A stretch of 5,597 nt of DNA from Methanomicrobiales archaeon (lineage in GTDB: Archaea; Halobacteriota; Methanomicrobia; Methanomicrobiales; Methanoculleaceae), in NCBI GenBank assembly GCA_019136335.1, contig JAGVUK010000311.1, positions 1 to 5,597 of the forward strand, read 5' to 3'. Below, one piece after another: positions 1 through 5,380 of the stretch. The translations under genes and the position numbers were made by a program. Each line of letters opens with the position of its first letter. The stretch's first letter is position 1. The notes beneath the pieces were generated by a model, which did not search any database, was not told where the DNA came from, and worked only from the letters and a program-made list of their open reading frames with translations.

Positions 1-1
1 A

Positions 2-937
2 CTGCCAGATGTCCAGTCCAGCCTGCCGGAGGTCCGTATCAACCTGACCAGGGTGGGTGTGAAGAACGTTCAAAAACTCGTTGAAGTCGCCCGACCCGGC
101 AAGCGGCCGGTCATCTTCATCTCCAACTTCGACGTCTTCGTCGACCTGCCGGGAAGTCTCAAAGGTGCCAACCTCTCCCGGAACTTCGAGGTGATCGACG
201 ATGTGCTCCAGCAGGCCATCGACGGGGAGGTGAAGGTGATCGAGGAACTCTGCAGCGTGGTGGCGAGGAAGCTCCTCGACCGGCACGAGTACGCGGAGCG
301 GACCGAAGTCCGGATGCAGAGCCAGTTCATGGTCCGGCGGGAGACGCCGATCAGCGAGACGAGCTGCCACGAGGTGGTGAACGTTCACGCGAGCGCGATA
401 GCCCAGAGGAACGACGGGAGCCCGATCATCAGAAAGAGCATCGGGGCCGAAGTGACCGGAATGACCGCCTGCCCCTGCGCCCAGAACATCATGAAGGATC
501 ATGCCCTGCACGTCCTTGAGAACCTGGGCGTGGCGGAGGATAAGATCGATGCGTTCTTCGAGGAGGTGCCGATGGCCACGCACAACCAGCGCGGGCGGGG
601 GTTCCTCTGTATCGAGACCGACGACGACCAGCACGTCAGCCTCGAGAAGATCATCAAGATCCTGAAGGATTCCATGAGTGCGCGCATCTACGAACTCCTC
701 AAGCGGGGCGACGAGAGTTACGTGGTGATGGAAGCCCACAAAAACCCCCGGTTCGTTGAAGACTGTGTCCGCGAGATGGCCCGCAAGGTGATCGCGCAGT
801 TCCGCGATCTCCCCGGAGATTCCGTGGTTACCATAAAACAGACGAATGAGGAGAGCATCCACCAGCACAACGCATACGCGGAGCGGAAGGCGACAATAGC
901 CGAACTCGTCGCGGAGATGGATGAGGGGGCATTATAA
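2..937 (+). CDS. mptA: GTP cyclohydrolase MptA (FolE2-type), 5' end just outside the window
   Basis: MptA is the metal-dependent GTP cyclohydrolase that converts GTP to 7,8-dihydroneopterin 2',3'-cyclic phosphate, the first step of tetrahydromethanopterin biosynthesis in methanogens. The reading frame is open from base 2 to the TAA at 935-937 (311 residues), close to the usual family length of a little over 300, so only a few N-terminal codons seem missing. The first in-window start-type codon (GTG at 53) lies inside the conserved segment INLTRVGVKN, so it is not the true start. Family hallmarks, in fragment numbering: the TACPCAQN segment with Cys157/Cys159, THNQRGRG with His194, a Glu-Ala-His (244-246) followed by NPRFVED, and a C-terminal HQHNAYAE with His287/His289. 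These match the Cys/His/Glu metal-site pattern known for FolE2/MptA; which residue binds the metal is inferred. It is co-directional with frhADGB but separated by a hairpin and a promoter, so it is probably transcribed separately. Confidence 0.95.
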   Translation: MPDVQSSLPEVRINLTRVGVKNVQKLVEVARPGKRPVIFISNFDVFVDLPGSLKGANLSRNFEVIDDVLQQAIDGEVKVIEELCSVVARKLLDRHEYAERTEVRMQSQFMVRRETPISETSCHEVVNVHASAIAQRNDGSPIIRKSIGAEVTGMTACPCAQNIMKDHALHVLENLGVAEDKIDAFFEEVPMATHNQRGRGFLCIETDDDQHVSLEKIIKILKDSMSARIYELLKRGDESYVVMEAHKNPRFVEDCVREMARKVIAQFRDLPGDSVVTIKQTNEESIHQHNAYAERKATIAELVAEMDEGAL

Positions 938-981
938 GGTTAATATTATTCATATATTTTTATAATAAGTTAACCTATTTT
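938..981 (+). terminator. Hairpin plus T-tract after mptA, probable terminator
   Basis: Immediately after the mptA stop codon, GGTTAA-TATTAT (938-949) can pair with ATAATA (962-967) and TTAACC (970-975), with a 12-nt loop and a 2-nt AG bulge. The sequence continues into TATTTT (976-981), and the loop itself holds five T's (957-961). Archaeal termination depends mainly on oligo-T, so the T-tracts matter more than the AT-rich stem. The placement between a stop codon and a new promoter region supports a terminator. An alternative is an AT-rich upstream promoter or operator element for frh. Confidence 0.55.
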
Positions 982-987
982 ACTAAT

Positions 988-1019
988 AAATATTACAGGA
1001 ACTTAAATCCGTAATATTT
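988..1019. promoter_or_regulatory. 9-bp perfect inverted repeat upstream of the frh promoter
   Basis: AAATATTAC (988-996) is exactly complementary to GTAATATTT (1011-1019), with a 14-nt spacer. It ends about 15 bp before the BRE element. Perfect AT-rich dyads just upstream of an archaeal BRE/TATA are typical places for activator or repressor binding, so it is a candidate operator for frhADGB. It could also be chance symmetry in an AT-rich stretch, or part of the terminator region of mptA. Confidence 0.35.
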
Positions 1020-1034
1020 GAAAATGTACCGAAA

Positions 1035-1048
1035 CGAAAGTTATAAAC
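1035..1048 (+). promoter_or_regulatory. BRE/TATA promoter of the frhADGB operon
   Basis: CGAAAG (1035-1040) followed directly by TTATAAAC (1041-1048) fits the archaeal purine-rich BRE plus TATA-box arrangement. Transcription would be expected to start about 25 nt downstream, near 1070-1075, giving a leader of roughly 90 nt before the frhA start at 1163. Other AT-rich TATA-like stretches exist at about 957-967 and 981-994, but these overlap the mptA terminator hairpin and the inverted repeat and lack as good a BRE. The start site is predicted from spacing only. Confidence 0.5.
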
Positions 1049-1081
1049 TCTGTTTCCTTCATATTCCCTTTTGACGTACCC

Positions 1082-1136
1082 ACGTACGTTTCCAGTACAC
1101 AATTGTGTGGTAACACAGGTACCGTGTTCAGAACAC
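1082..1136 (+). promoter_or_regulatory. Palindrome-rich frh leader with alternating ACAC/GTGT blocks
   Basis: Between the predicted start of transcription and the frhA ribosome site there is a run of dyads: ACGTACGT (1082-1089), ACACAATTGTGT (1097-1108), GTGTGGTAACAC (1105-1116), AACAC-A-GGTACC-GTGTT (1112-1128, perfect apart from one bulged A) and GTGTTC-A-GAACAC (1124-1136). The ACAC blocks at 1097, 1113 and 1133 alternate with GTGT blocks at 1105 and 1124, so each GTGT can pair with more than one ACAC and the hairpins exclude one another. This could be a regulator binding array in DNA or a switching structure in the leader RNA. No known riboswitch family is recognised. Confidence 0.4.
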
Positions 1137-1150
1137 CATAATATCGGAAT

Positions 1151-1165
1151 GAGGCGATATATTTG
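1151..1165 (+). promoter_or_regulatory. Ribosome binding site and TTG start of frhA
   Basis: GAGGCGAT (1151-1158) differs at one base from the archaeal anti-16S complement GAGGTGAT and sits 4 nt before TTG at 1163. An in-frame TAA at 1139-1141 lies upstream with no ATG or GTG between it and the TTG. The protein read from this TTG begins MSKVVEISPTTRHEGH, as expected for FrhA. The start is therefore fixed by exclusion: TTG is the only usable initiator. Confidence 0.8.
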
Positions 1166-2530
1166 TCGAAAGTTGTAGAGATTTCCCCAACAACGAGACA
1201 CGAAGGCCACTCGAAGCTCGTTCTGAAGGTCAACGATGACGGCATCGTCGAGCGTGGAGACTGGCTCAGCATTACCCCGGTGAGGGGAGTCGAGAAGCTC
1301 GCCATCGGCAAGACGATGGAGCAGGTTCCAAAGATTGCATCGCGCGTCTGCGGTATCTGCCCTATTGCACACACCCTGGCAGCTGTCGAGGCGATGGAAG
1401 CGTCCATCGGGTGCGAGATCCCCGAGGATGCAAAACTTCTGCGCTACATCCTGCAGTGTGCCAACAGGATGCACAGCCACGCCCTGCATAACATCCTCTC
1501 CCTCCCGGACATGTACATACCCGGGACCGACACGAAGATCAACCCGTTCACGAAGGAAGAACCGGTCAGGAGCGTTGCCCTCCGGATCCAGCGGATCCGT
1601 GAGATCGCTCAGACGATCGGCGAGACTGTCGGCGGAGAGGCCATCCACCCGAGCAACCCCCGCGTCGGCGGTATGTACAGGAACATCAGCCCGCGCGCGA
1701 AAGCAAAGATCTACGACCTCGCGAAGGAGGCCCGGGTTCTCACGCAGCAGCAGATGGAGTTCATGATCGCGGTCTTCCGGAACTACCAGAGGCGCGACTG
1801 GGCCGAAGTCGGCGGCGTTCAGGTCCCGATCCCGAAGGACCTCGGCTACCACAACCAGGGCTACATGGCCACCGCGCCGGTCTACGGCAGTTCCAGCCTC
1901 GACGAGAACCCCACCTGGTTCCCCGAGCGGTTCACCGAGGTCCGGCCCTGGGACTGGTATATGGGTGAGGTGGAGATCAGCGAGGCCGACCCGAACTACC
2001 CGATCGGCGGCACCACCCCCGTAGGCACAAAAGCCTGGCCCCAGATGGAGGCCTGCACCGGCGTCCCGCTCTACGACGGCCAGCCGATCGAGGTCGGGCC
2101 GCGCGCACGCCAGGCCATCTTCAAGAACTACGACGAGAAGGGCACTATCGGCCTGCAGGTTGCACGCCAGATGGAGTTCCCCGAGACCGCCTACGGCATC
2201 ATCGATGCGCTCGACGCGCTCGACACCTCCGGAGCGGTGGTCGCGGAGACCATCCCGCAGGGCGATGGGTCCCTCGGATGGGCCGCGAATGAGGCTCCTC
2301 GTGGAACCGACGTCCACCTGGCCCGGGTCAAGGACGGCAGGGTGCAGTACTTCTCGATGCTCGTCCCGACCACCTGGAACTTCCCCACCTGCAGCCGTGC
2401 GCTTGAGGGCGCACCCTGGCGGCTCGCGGAAGTCGTCATGCGCGGATACGACCCCTGCGTCTCCTGTGCGACGCACATGCTGGTGATCGACGAAGACAAG
2501 AGGTTAGTGGCCCAGAAACTCATTCAGTGA
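1163..2530 (+). CDS. frhA: Coenzyme F420-reducing [NiFe] hydrogenase, large (alpha) subunit
   Basis: FrhA carries the bimetallic NiFe(CN)2CO centre that splits H2; electrons leave through FrhG and FrhB to reduce coenzyme F420 in the cytoplasm. The 455-residue product shows the RHEGH motif at 12-16 (Glu14 is in the position of the proton-transfer Glu of NiFe hydrogenases), the N-terminal RVCGIC motif with Cys63 and Cys66 followed by His70, and the C-terminal DPCVSCATH motif with Cys432, Cys435 and His438. These four cysteines are the expected Ni/Fe ligands, all present. Seventeen residues follow His438 (MLVIDEDKRLVAQKLIQ); by family knowledge the maturation protease cleaves after this His once nickel is inserted, so the mature protein should end at 438. 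Translation starts at TTG, which is rare for a major catabolic enzyme. It is the first gene of the operon; the protease gene frhD begins 10 nt downstream. There is no sign of truncation or frameshift. Confidence 0.97.
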   Translation: MSKVVEISPTTRHEGHSKLVLKVNDDGIVERGDWLSITPVRGVEKLAIGKTMEQVPKIASRVCGICPIAHTLAAVEAMEASIGCEIPEDAKLLRYILQCANRMHSHALHNILSLPDMYIPGTDTKINPFTKEEPVRSVALRIQRIREIAQTIGETVGGEAIHPSNPRVGGMYRNISPRAKAKIYDLAKEARVLTQQQMEFMIAVFRNYQRRDWAEVGGVQVPIPKDLGYHNQGYMATAPVYGSSSLDENPTWFPERFTEVRPWDWYMGEVEISEADPNYPIGGTTPVGTKAWPQMEACTGVPLYDGQPIEVGPRARQAIFKNYDEKGTIGLQVARQMEFPETAYGIIDALDALDTSGAVVAETIPQGDGSLGWAANEAPRGTDVHLARVKDGRVQYFSMLVPTTWNFPTCSRALEGAPWRLAEVVMRGYDPCVSCATHMLVIDEDKRLVAQKLIQ

Positions 2531-2540
2531 GCGTACACGC

Positions 2541-3080
2541 ATGCTATTCCGTGAGATCGTGATCGCAGGGTGCGGCAACCCCCTCTTCGGGGACGACGGA
2601 TTCGGCCCTGCAGTCGTGGAGGAACTTCAGAAGTTACAACTGCCCGACAACGTCAAGGTCATCGATGCCGGCCTTGGCGCCCCTCACTTCCTCTTTACGT
2701 TGATGGAGGATGCACAGGTGCCGGTGAAGAAGCTGATCATCATTGATATCGCCGATTTCGGCGGAAAACCCGGTGATCTGGTGAAACTCCGGCCCGAAGA
2801 CCTGCCGCCGGGCGCTTACCGGGATGCCCATTCGTGGGACCTCTCCGAGCCGCTGCAGCGATTAAAAGACGTCATCGATATCACGATCATCGGGTGCCAG
2901 CCGAAGCGTGTCGCGAGCCATGAGTTTGAACTGGGGCTCACTGAGGAGGTTGAAGGGGCCATTCCCAAGACGGTGCGGATCGTACTGGAGGAAATTGGGG
3001 TAGAATATGGGGCTGCTATCAACCATCAAGGAACGCATCTTTGGGCGTCGCCCGGAGAAAATCCCGGAGAGCAAGCCTGA
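2541..3080 (+). CDS. frhD: F420-hydrogenase maturation endopeptidase (HycI/HybD-like protease)
   Basis: FrhD belongs to the nickel-dependent hydrogenase maturation proteases, which remove the C-terminal peptide of the large subunit after the NiFe site is built; its substrate here should be the frhA product. The 179-residue protein starts with a beta strand and the hallmark GCGNPLFGDDGFG at 10-22. By comparison with E. coli HybD, the nickel-sensing ligands should be Asp19, Asp69 (in LIIIDIADFG) and His97 (in DAHSWDL). IGCQP at 117-121 is the usual late conserved strand. ATG 2541 is the only sensible start; it has only a weak Shine-Dalgarno and may depend on translational coupling to frhA, whose stop is 10 nt upstream. 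The last 74 nt overlap the long form of frhG, so the tail after about residue 155 (starting near GVEYGAAIN) is probably not part of the protease fold. Confidence 0.94.
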   Translation: MLFREIVIAGCGNPLFGDDGFGPAVVEELQKLQLPDNVKVIDAGLGAPHFLFTLMEDAQVPVKKLIIIDIADFGGKPGDLVKLRPEDLPPGAYRDAHSWDLSEPLQRLKDVIDITIIGCQPKRVASHEFELGLTEEVEGAIPKTVRIVLEEIGVEYGAAINHQGTHLWASPGENPGEQA

Positions 3081-4044
3081 GGCGAAGCCGGCCGCGAGTC
3101 AGCCGACAGAGCCTGAGGCGAAACCTGCAACGGGTAGGCCGCAGACGAAACCTGAGGCGAAGCCCGAGGTAAAACCGGAGATGAAGCCTGCCGCAAGCAA
3201 GCCGCAGGCGAAACCCGCGGTAAAACCCACTGATGTGATTGTAGAAAAAAAGGTGGAAGTTGTACAAAAGGAGGAAAAGCCTGTGGCAGAGAAGATTACG
3301 ATAGGTGAATTACACCTGAGCGGATGTACGGGATGCCTCGTGACGCTTGCGGATAACTACGAGGGTCTCTTCAAGCTGCTCGATGATTATGCGGACCTGG
3401 TCTACGCACTGACCCTGGTCGATGTGCGCCACGTCCCCGAGATGGACGTGTGCCTGGTCGAGGGGTCGTGCTGTCTTGACGACAAACTCTCGGTAGAAGA
3501 ACTGAAAGAAGCAAGGGCGAAGTCGAAGGTGCTCGTCGCTTACGGCGCCTGCGCGGCCTACGGCAACATCACCCGGTTCTGCCGGGGCGGTCAGTGGAAC
3601 CAGCCCGGTCAGGAGGCGTTTGTGCCCATCAGTGAGGTCGTCGACGTCGACCTCTACATCCCGTCGTGTCCCCCGTGCCCCCAGGAAGTCAGGAACGTCG
3701 CCGTCATGGCCTACCTGCTGCTCCGGGGCAACGACGAGCAGAAGAACCTCGCGACCGCCTACCTGACCCCGCTGATGCAGCTTGCACAGCGCGGCAACGA
3801 GGCCTGCGGCTGCGACCTGATGTATGACGTCATCAACCAGGGGCTCTGCATGGGGTGCGGAACCTGTGCCGGAACCTGCCCGGTCCGCGCCGTCACGATG
3901 GAGTACGGCAGGCCGAACGTGAACCGCGACCTCTGCATCAAGTGCGGCGCCTGCTACTCGCAGTGCCCGCGGAGCTGGTTCAACTTCGACGTCATGAACA
4001 ACTACGAGGGCATCATGGATGCCATCAAGGGAGCCATGCAGTGA
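3007..4044 (+). CDS. frhG: Coenzyme F420-reducing hydrogenase, iron-sulfur (gamma) subunit, with long N-terminal extension
   Basis: FrhG relays electrons from FrhA to FrhB through [4Fe-4S] clusters. From ATG 3007 the product is 345 residues. Residues 96-345 are a complete FrhG: LSGCTGC with Cys107/Cys110, EGSCC at 152-156, YGACAAYGN with Cys182, and PSCPPCP with Cys221/Cys224 form the proximal-cluster hydrogenase small-subunit domain. A 2x[4Fe-4S] ferredoxin domain follows, with Cys281/284/287/291 and Cys310/313/316/320, each set ending in CP. Residues 1-92 are unusual: a short basic, possibly amphipathic N-terminus (MGLLSTIKERIFGRR) and then about 75 residues rich in Lys, Pro, Ala and Glu. 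A second start, GTG 3283, has a far better Shine-Dalgarno and would give 253 residues with only the conserved domain. I list the long form because the frame is open and repeat-phased throughout; the short form is equally possible, or both are made. The long form overlaps frhD by 74 nt. FrhB follows 10 nt downstream. Confidence 0.9.
   Translation: MGLLSTIKERIFGRRPEKIPESKPEAKPAASQPTEPEAKPATGRPQTKPEAKPEVKPEMKPAASKPQAKPAVKPTDVIVEKKVEVVQKEEKPVAEKITIGELHLSGCTGCLVTLADNYEGLFKLLDDYADLVYALTLVDVRHVPEMDVCLVEGSCCLDDKLSVEELKEARAKSKVLVAYGACAAYGNITRFCRGGQWNQPGQEAFVPISEVVDVDLYIPSCPPCPQEVRNVAVMAYLLLRGNDEQKNLATAYLTPLMQLAQRGNEACGCDLMYDVINQGLCMGCGTCAGTCPVRAVTMEYGRPNVNRDLCIKCGACYSQCPRSWFNFDVMNNYEGIMDAIKGAMQ
3076..3215 (+). 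repeat. In-frame degenerate repeats encoding PEAKP/PQAKP units
   Basis: A 14-nt unit, CCTGAGGCGAARCC, occurs at 3076-3089, 3112-3125 and 3151-3164, with a diverged copy CCGCAGGCGAAACC at 3202-3215. The offsets (36, 39 and 51 nt) are all multiples of three, so each copy encodes Pro-Glu/Gln-Ala-Lys-Pro in the frhG frame. Between them are further Lys-Pro units. Codon-phased repetition suggests growth by slippage or duplication while the frame was kept open, which argues that the stretch is translated. The frhD stop codon (TGA 3078-3080) lies inside the first copy. Confidence 0.75.
3270..3285 (+). promoter_or_regulatory. Internal Shine-Dalgarno and GTG start inside frhG
   Basis: GGAGG (3270-3274, within AAAAGGAGG) lies 8 nt before GTG 3283, an ideal spacing. 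Initiation here gives a protein beginning with VAEKITIGELHLSGCTGC (Val read as Met), the place where FrhG proteins without an extension begin. By contrast ATG 3007 has only GGGG at 2997-3000 close by, or GGAGG (2987-2991) at a rather long 15-nt distance. A Lys-Glu-Glu-Lys peptide spelled AAGGAGGAAAAG would create this motif by chance in the repeat region, so it is not proof of use. Confidence 0.55.
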
Positions 4045-4057
4045 GGTGAGAAAGATG
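4043..4057 (+). promoter_or_regulatory. Ribosome binding site fixing the frhB start at ATG 4055
   Basis: GAGGTGA (4043-4049), overlapping the frhG stop codon, is an exact match to the archaeal anti-16S complement and sits 5 nt before ATG 4055. An upstream in-frame ATG at 4019 would add 12 residues unlike FrhB (MPSREPCSEVRK), place the start inside frhG and leave the strong site unused, so 4055 is preferred. Confidence 0.85.
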
Positions 4058-4942
4058 GACGTACTCGGTAACTACAAGTCCGCGATCTCGGCACGCTCGA
4101 CGGATAAGGATATCCTGAAGAAGGCCCAGGACGGCGGTATCATCACGACGCTCTTTGCCTATGCGCTCGAAGAAGGCATCATCGACGGTGCCATCGTCGC
4201 AGGCCCGAGCAACGAGCCCTGGAAGCCCGAGCCCATGGTCGCGACCACGAAGGCGGAGCTCCTGGCCGCTGCCGGAACGCGCTACACCATCAGCCCGAAC
4301 CTCTACCTGATCAAGGAGGCGACCCGCAGCTACGGCCTGGACAGGGTCGGTATCGTCGGTACGCCCTGCCAGATCCAGGCAGTCCGGAAGGCGCAGCTCT
4401 ACCCGATCGGCATGCGCGACGTCGACGACAAGATCGCTCTTGCGCTCGGGATCTACTGCATGGAGAACCTCTCCTACCAGGCGCTCGAGGCCATGGTCGA
4501 GGACCACTGCAACCAGAAGATGGAGTCCGTCAAGAAGATGGATATCGGCAAGGGCAAGTTCACGGTCTACACCGAGCGCGGTGCCGTCAGCCAGATGCCC
4601 CTGAAGCTGATCCACAAGTACGTGCAGCCCGGCTGCCACGTCTGCCTGGACTACGTCGCGAACCTCGCCGACATCTCCAGCGGTTCCGTGGGCAGCCCCG
4701 ACGGCTGGAGCACGGTCTTTGTGCGGAGCACCAAGGGTAACGCCGTCTGGGACGGTGCCATCAAGGCAGGCTGCTTCGAGACGAAGCCGATGGACCAGGT
4801 CAAGCCGGGCCTCGACCTCGTGAGGAAGCTCGCCACCGAGAAGATCACGAAGAACCAGAAGAACGTGGATGCACGTAAGACCGTGGGCCTCAAGGCGGAC
4901 GGAACCCCGAAGGGTCTCCGGAACCCCTACGAGTCCCCCTGA
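4055..4942 (+). CDS. frhB: Coenzyme F420-reducing hydrogenase, F420/FAD-binding (beta) subunit
   Basis: FrhB is the output subunit: it carries FAD and one [4Fe-4S] cluster, takes electrons one at a time from FrhG and passes a hydride to coenzyme F420. The 295-residue protein starts MDVLGNYKSAISARS and has the family features QDGGIITTLFAYALEEG at 25-41 and GIVGTPCQIQAVR at 99-111. The four cysteines Cys105, Cys135, Cys194 and Cys197 (PGCHVCLDY) are the likely cluster ligands; this assignment is from family knowledge. SSGSVGSPDGWSTVFVRS at 208-225 is the conserved glycine-rich stretch expected near the flavin. The same family includes FpoF/FqoF and F420-dependent glutamate-synthase-like and sulfite-reductase-linked proteins, but the position directly after frhG makes FrhB clear. 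The length matches the family, and there is no sign of damage. It is the last gene of the operon. Confidence 0.96.
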   Translation: MDVLGNYKSAISARSTDKDILKKAQDGGIITTLFAYALEEGIIDGAIVAGPSNEPWKPEPMVATTKAELLAAAGTRYTISPNLYLIKEATRSYGLDRVGIVGTPCQIQAVRKAQLYPIGMRDVDDKIALALGIYCMENLSYQALEAMVEDHCNQKMESVKKMDIGKGKFTVYTERGAVSQMPLKLIHKYVQPGCHVCLDYVANLADISSGSVGSPDGWSTVFVRSTKGNAVWDGAIKAGCFETKPMDQVKPGLDLVRKLATEKITKNQKNVDARKTVGLKADGTPKGLRNPYESP

Positions 4943-4944
4943 AA

Positions 4945-4955
4945 CTCTCTTTTTT
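4945..4955 (+). terminator. Oligo-T terminator of frhADGB
   Basis: CTCTCTTTTTT (4945-4955) begins 3 nt after the frhB stop codon and ends in six T's, in otherwise GC-rich DNA. There is no hairpin immediately before it, which fits the oligo-T-driven termination of archaea. Confidence 0.7.
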
Positions 4956-5253
4956 CAGTCGCCCGAACGGACGGCGCACGCGAAGGGCCAGCTGCCGGCA
5001 AACGCAGGGCTGCGAGCCCGGTAGGCGCCCGCCTGACCGGTACCCGGCAACCGCTGGTCTCTCCTTCTCACCAGACCGTCTCGCCGCCCCATACACTGTC
5101 GGATCGCAAAGAGATGTCGTCAACACCCATATTGCCTGACTCCGCAAACCACCGTGTCTTCGCGCGAGGCTCATCGCTATGGCACACCGGGGTTTCCTGC
5201 CGGAACCATGCGGTCGGTCCTCTCGACCCGGAGATCGCGGGTGAATACTCCGG
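4956..5253. other. GC-rich intergenic spacer with small hairpins, no gene recognised
   Basis: This part of the gap between convergent frhB and the SpeD-like gene contains no ORF with a plausible ribosome site or recognisable protein. It does hold dyads: GGGCT-GCG-AGCCC (5007-5019); a 9-bp stem CCGGT-AGGC (5018-5026) with GCCT (5031-5034) and ACCGG (5036-5040), a GCCC loop and one bulged G, sharing two bases with the previous hairpin; CTGGT/ACCAG (5054-5058/5070-5074); and GGTC/GACC (5216-5219/5225-5228). No TATA-like promoter is obvious on either strand, no tRNA, C/D box RNA or known riboswitch was recognised, and small stems are expected in such GC-rich sequence. Confidence 0.5.
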
Positions 5254-5291
5254 AAAAACGTGAAAATCGAGGATGGGGGCCTTCCGGCCCC
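5254..5291 (-). terminator. Hairpin with GGAA loop and T-tracts, probable terminator of the SpeD-like gene
   Basis: Read on the minus strand, GGGGCC-GGAA-GGCCCC (5291 down to 5276) is a perfect 6-bp GC stem with a GNRA-type loop, followed by T4 (5266-5263) and T5 (5258-5254). It lies about 90 nt past the stop codon of the SpeD-like gene. A second stem, 5316-5323 with 5331-5338 (8 bp including one G-T pair, 7-nt loop), lies between the stop and this hairpin. The T-tracts suit archaeal termination; the distance from the stop codon is the weak point. Confidence 0.5.
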
Positions 5292-5380
5292 AGTCCCGGG
5301 TCTACGCCGGCGGGAGATGGCAGTGGCTCTCTGCCGTCATAGAGTATCGTTAGAGGGTATGCCGGGTGCCGTGTTCGTAT

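Noticed and set aside
1583..1599. Perfect palindrome CGGATCC-AGC-GGATCCG within frhA
   Set aside because: It encodes the repeated Arg-Ile pattern of a conserved FrhA helix (RIQRIREI); coding constraint explains it.
983..2476. Long minus-strand open frame (497 codons) antisense to frhA
   Set aside because: It is the mirror of the GC-rich codon bias of frhA, has no family resemblance, and runs through the frh promoter and leader; frhA on the plus strand is unambiguous.
4019..4054. Upstream in-frame ATG extending frhB by 12 codons
   Set aside because: The added residues do not resemble FrhB and the exact GAGGTGA ribosome site points to ATG 4055.
4025..4639. Minus-strand open frame antisense to frhB
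   Set aside because: Codon-bias shadow of frhB with no recognisable protein features.
4890..5174. Minus-strand ORF of 94 codons starting in the gap and running into the end of frhB
   Set aside because: Arg/Gly-rich translation typical of noncoding GC-rich DNA, no ribosome site, and overlap with frhB and its terminator.
5154..5342. Small plus-strand ORF of 62 codons in the frhB-SpeD gap
   Set aside because: Ser/Gly/Pro/Arg-rich random-looking translation, no convincing ribosome site, and it runs through the hairpins at 5276-5338.
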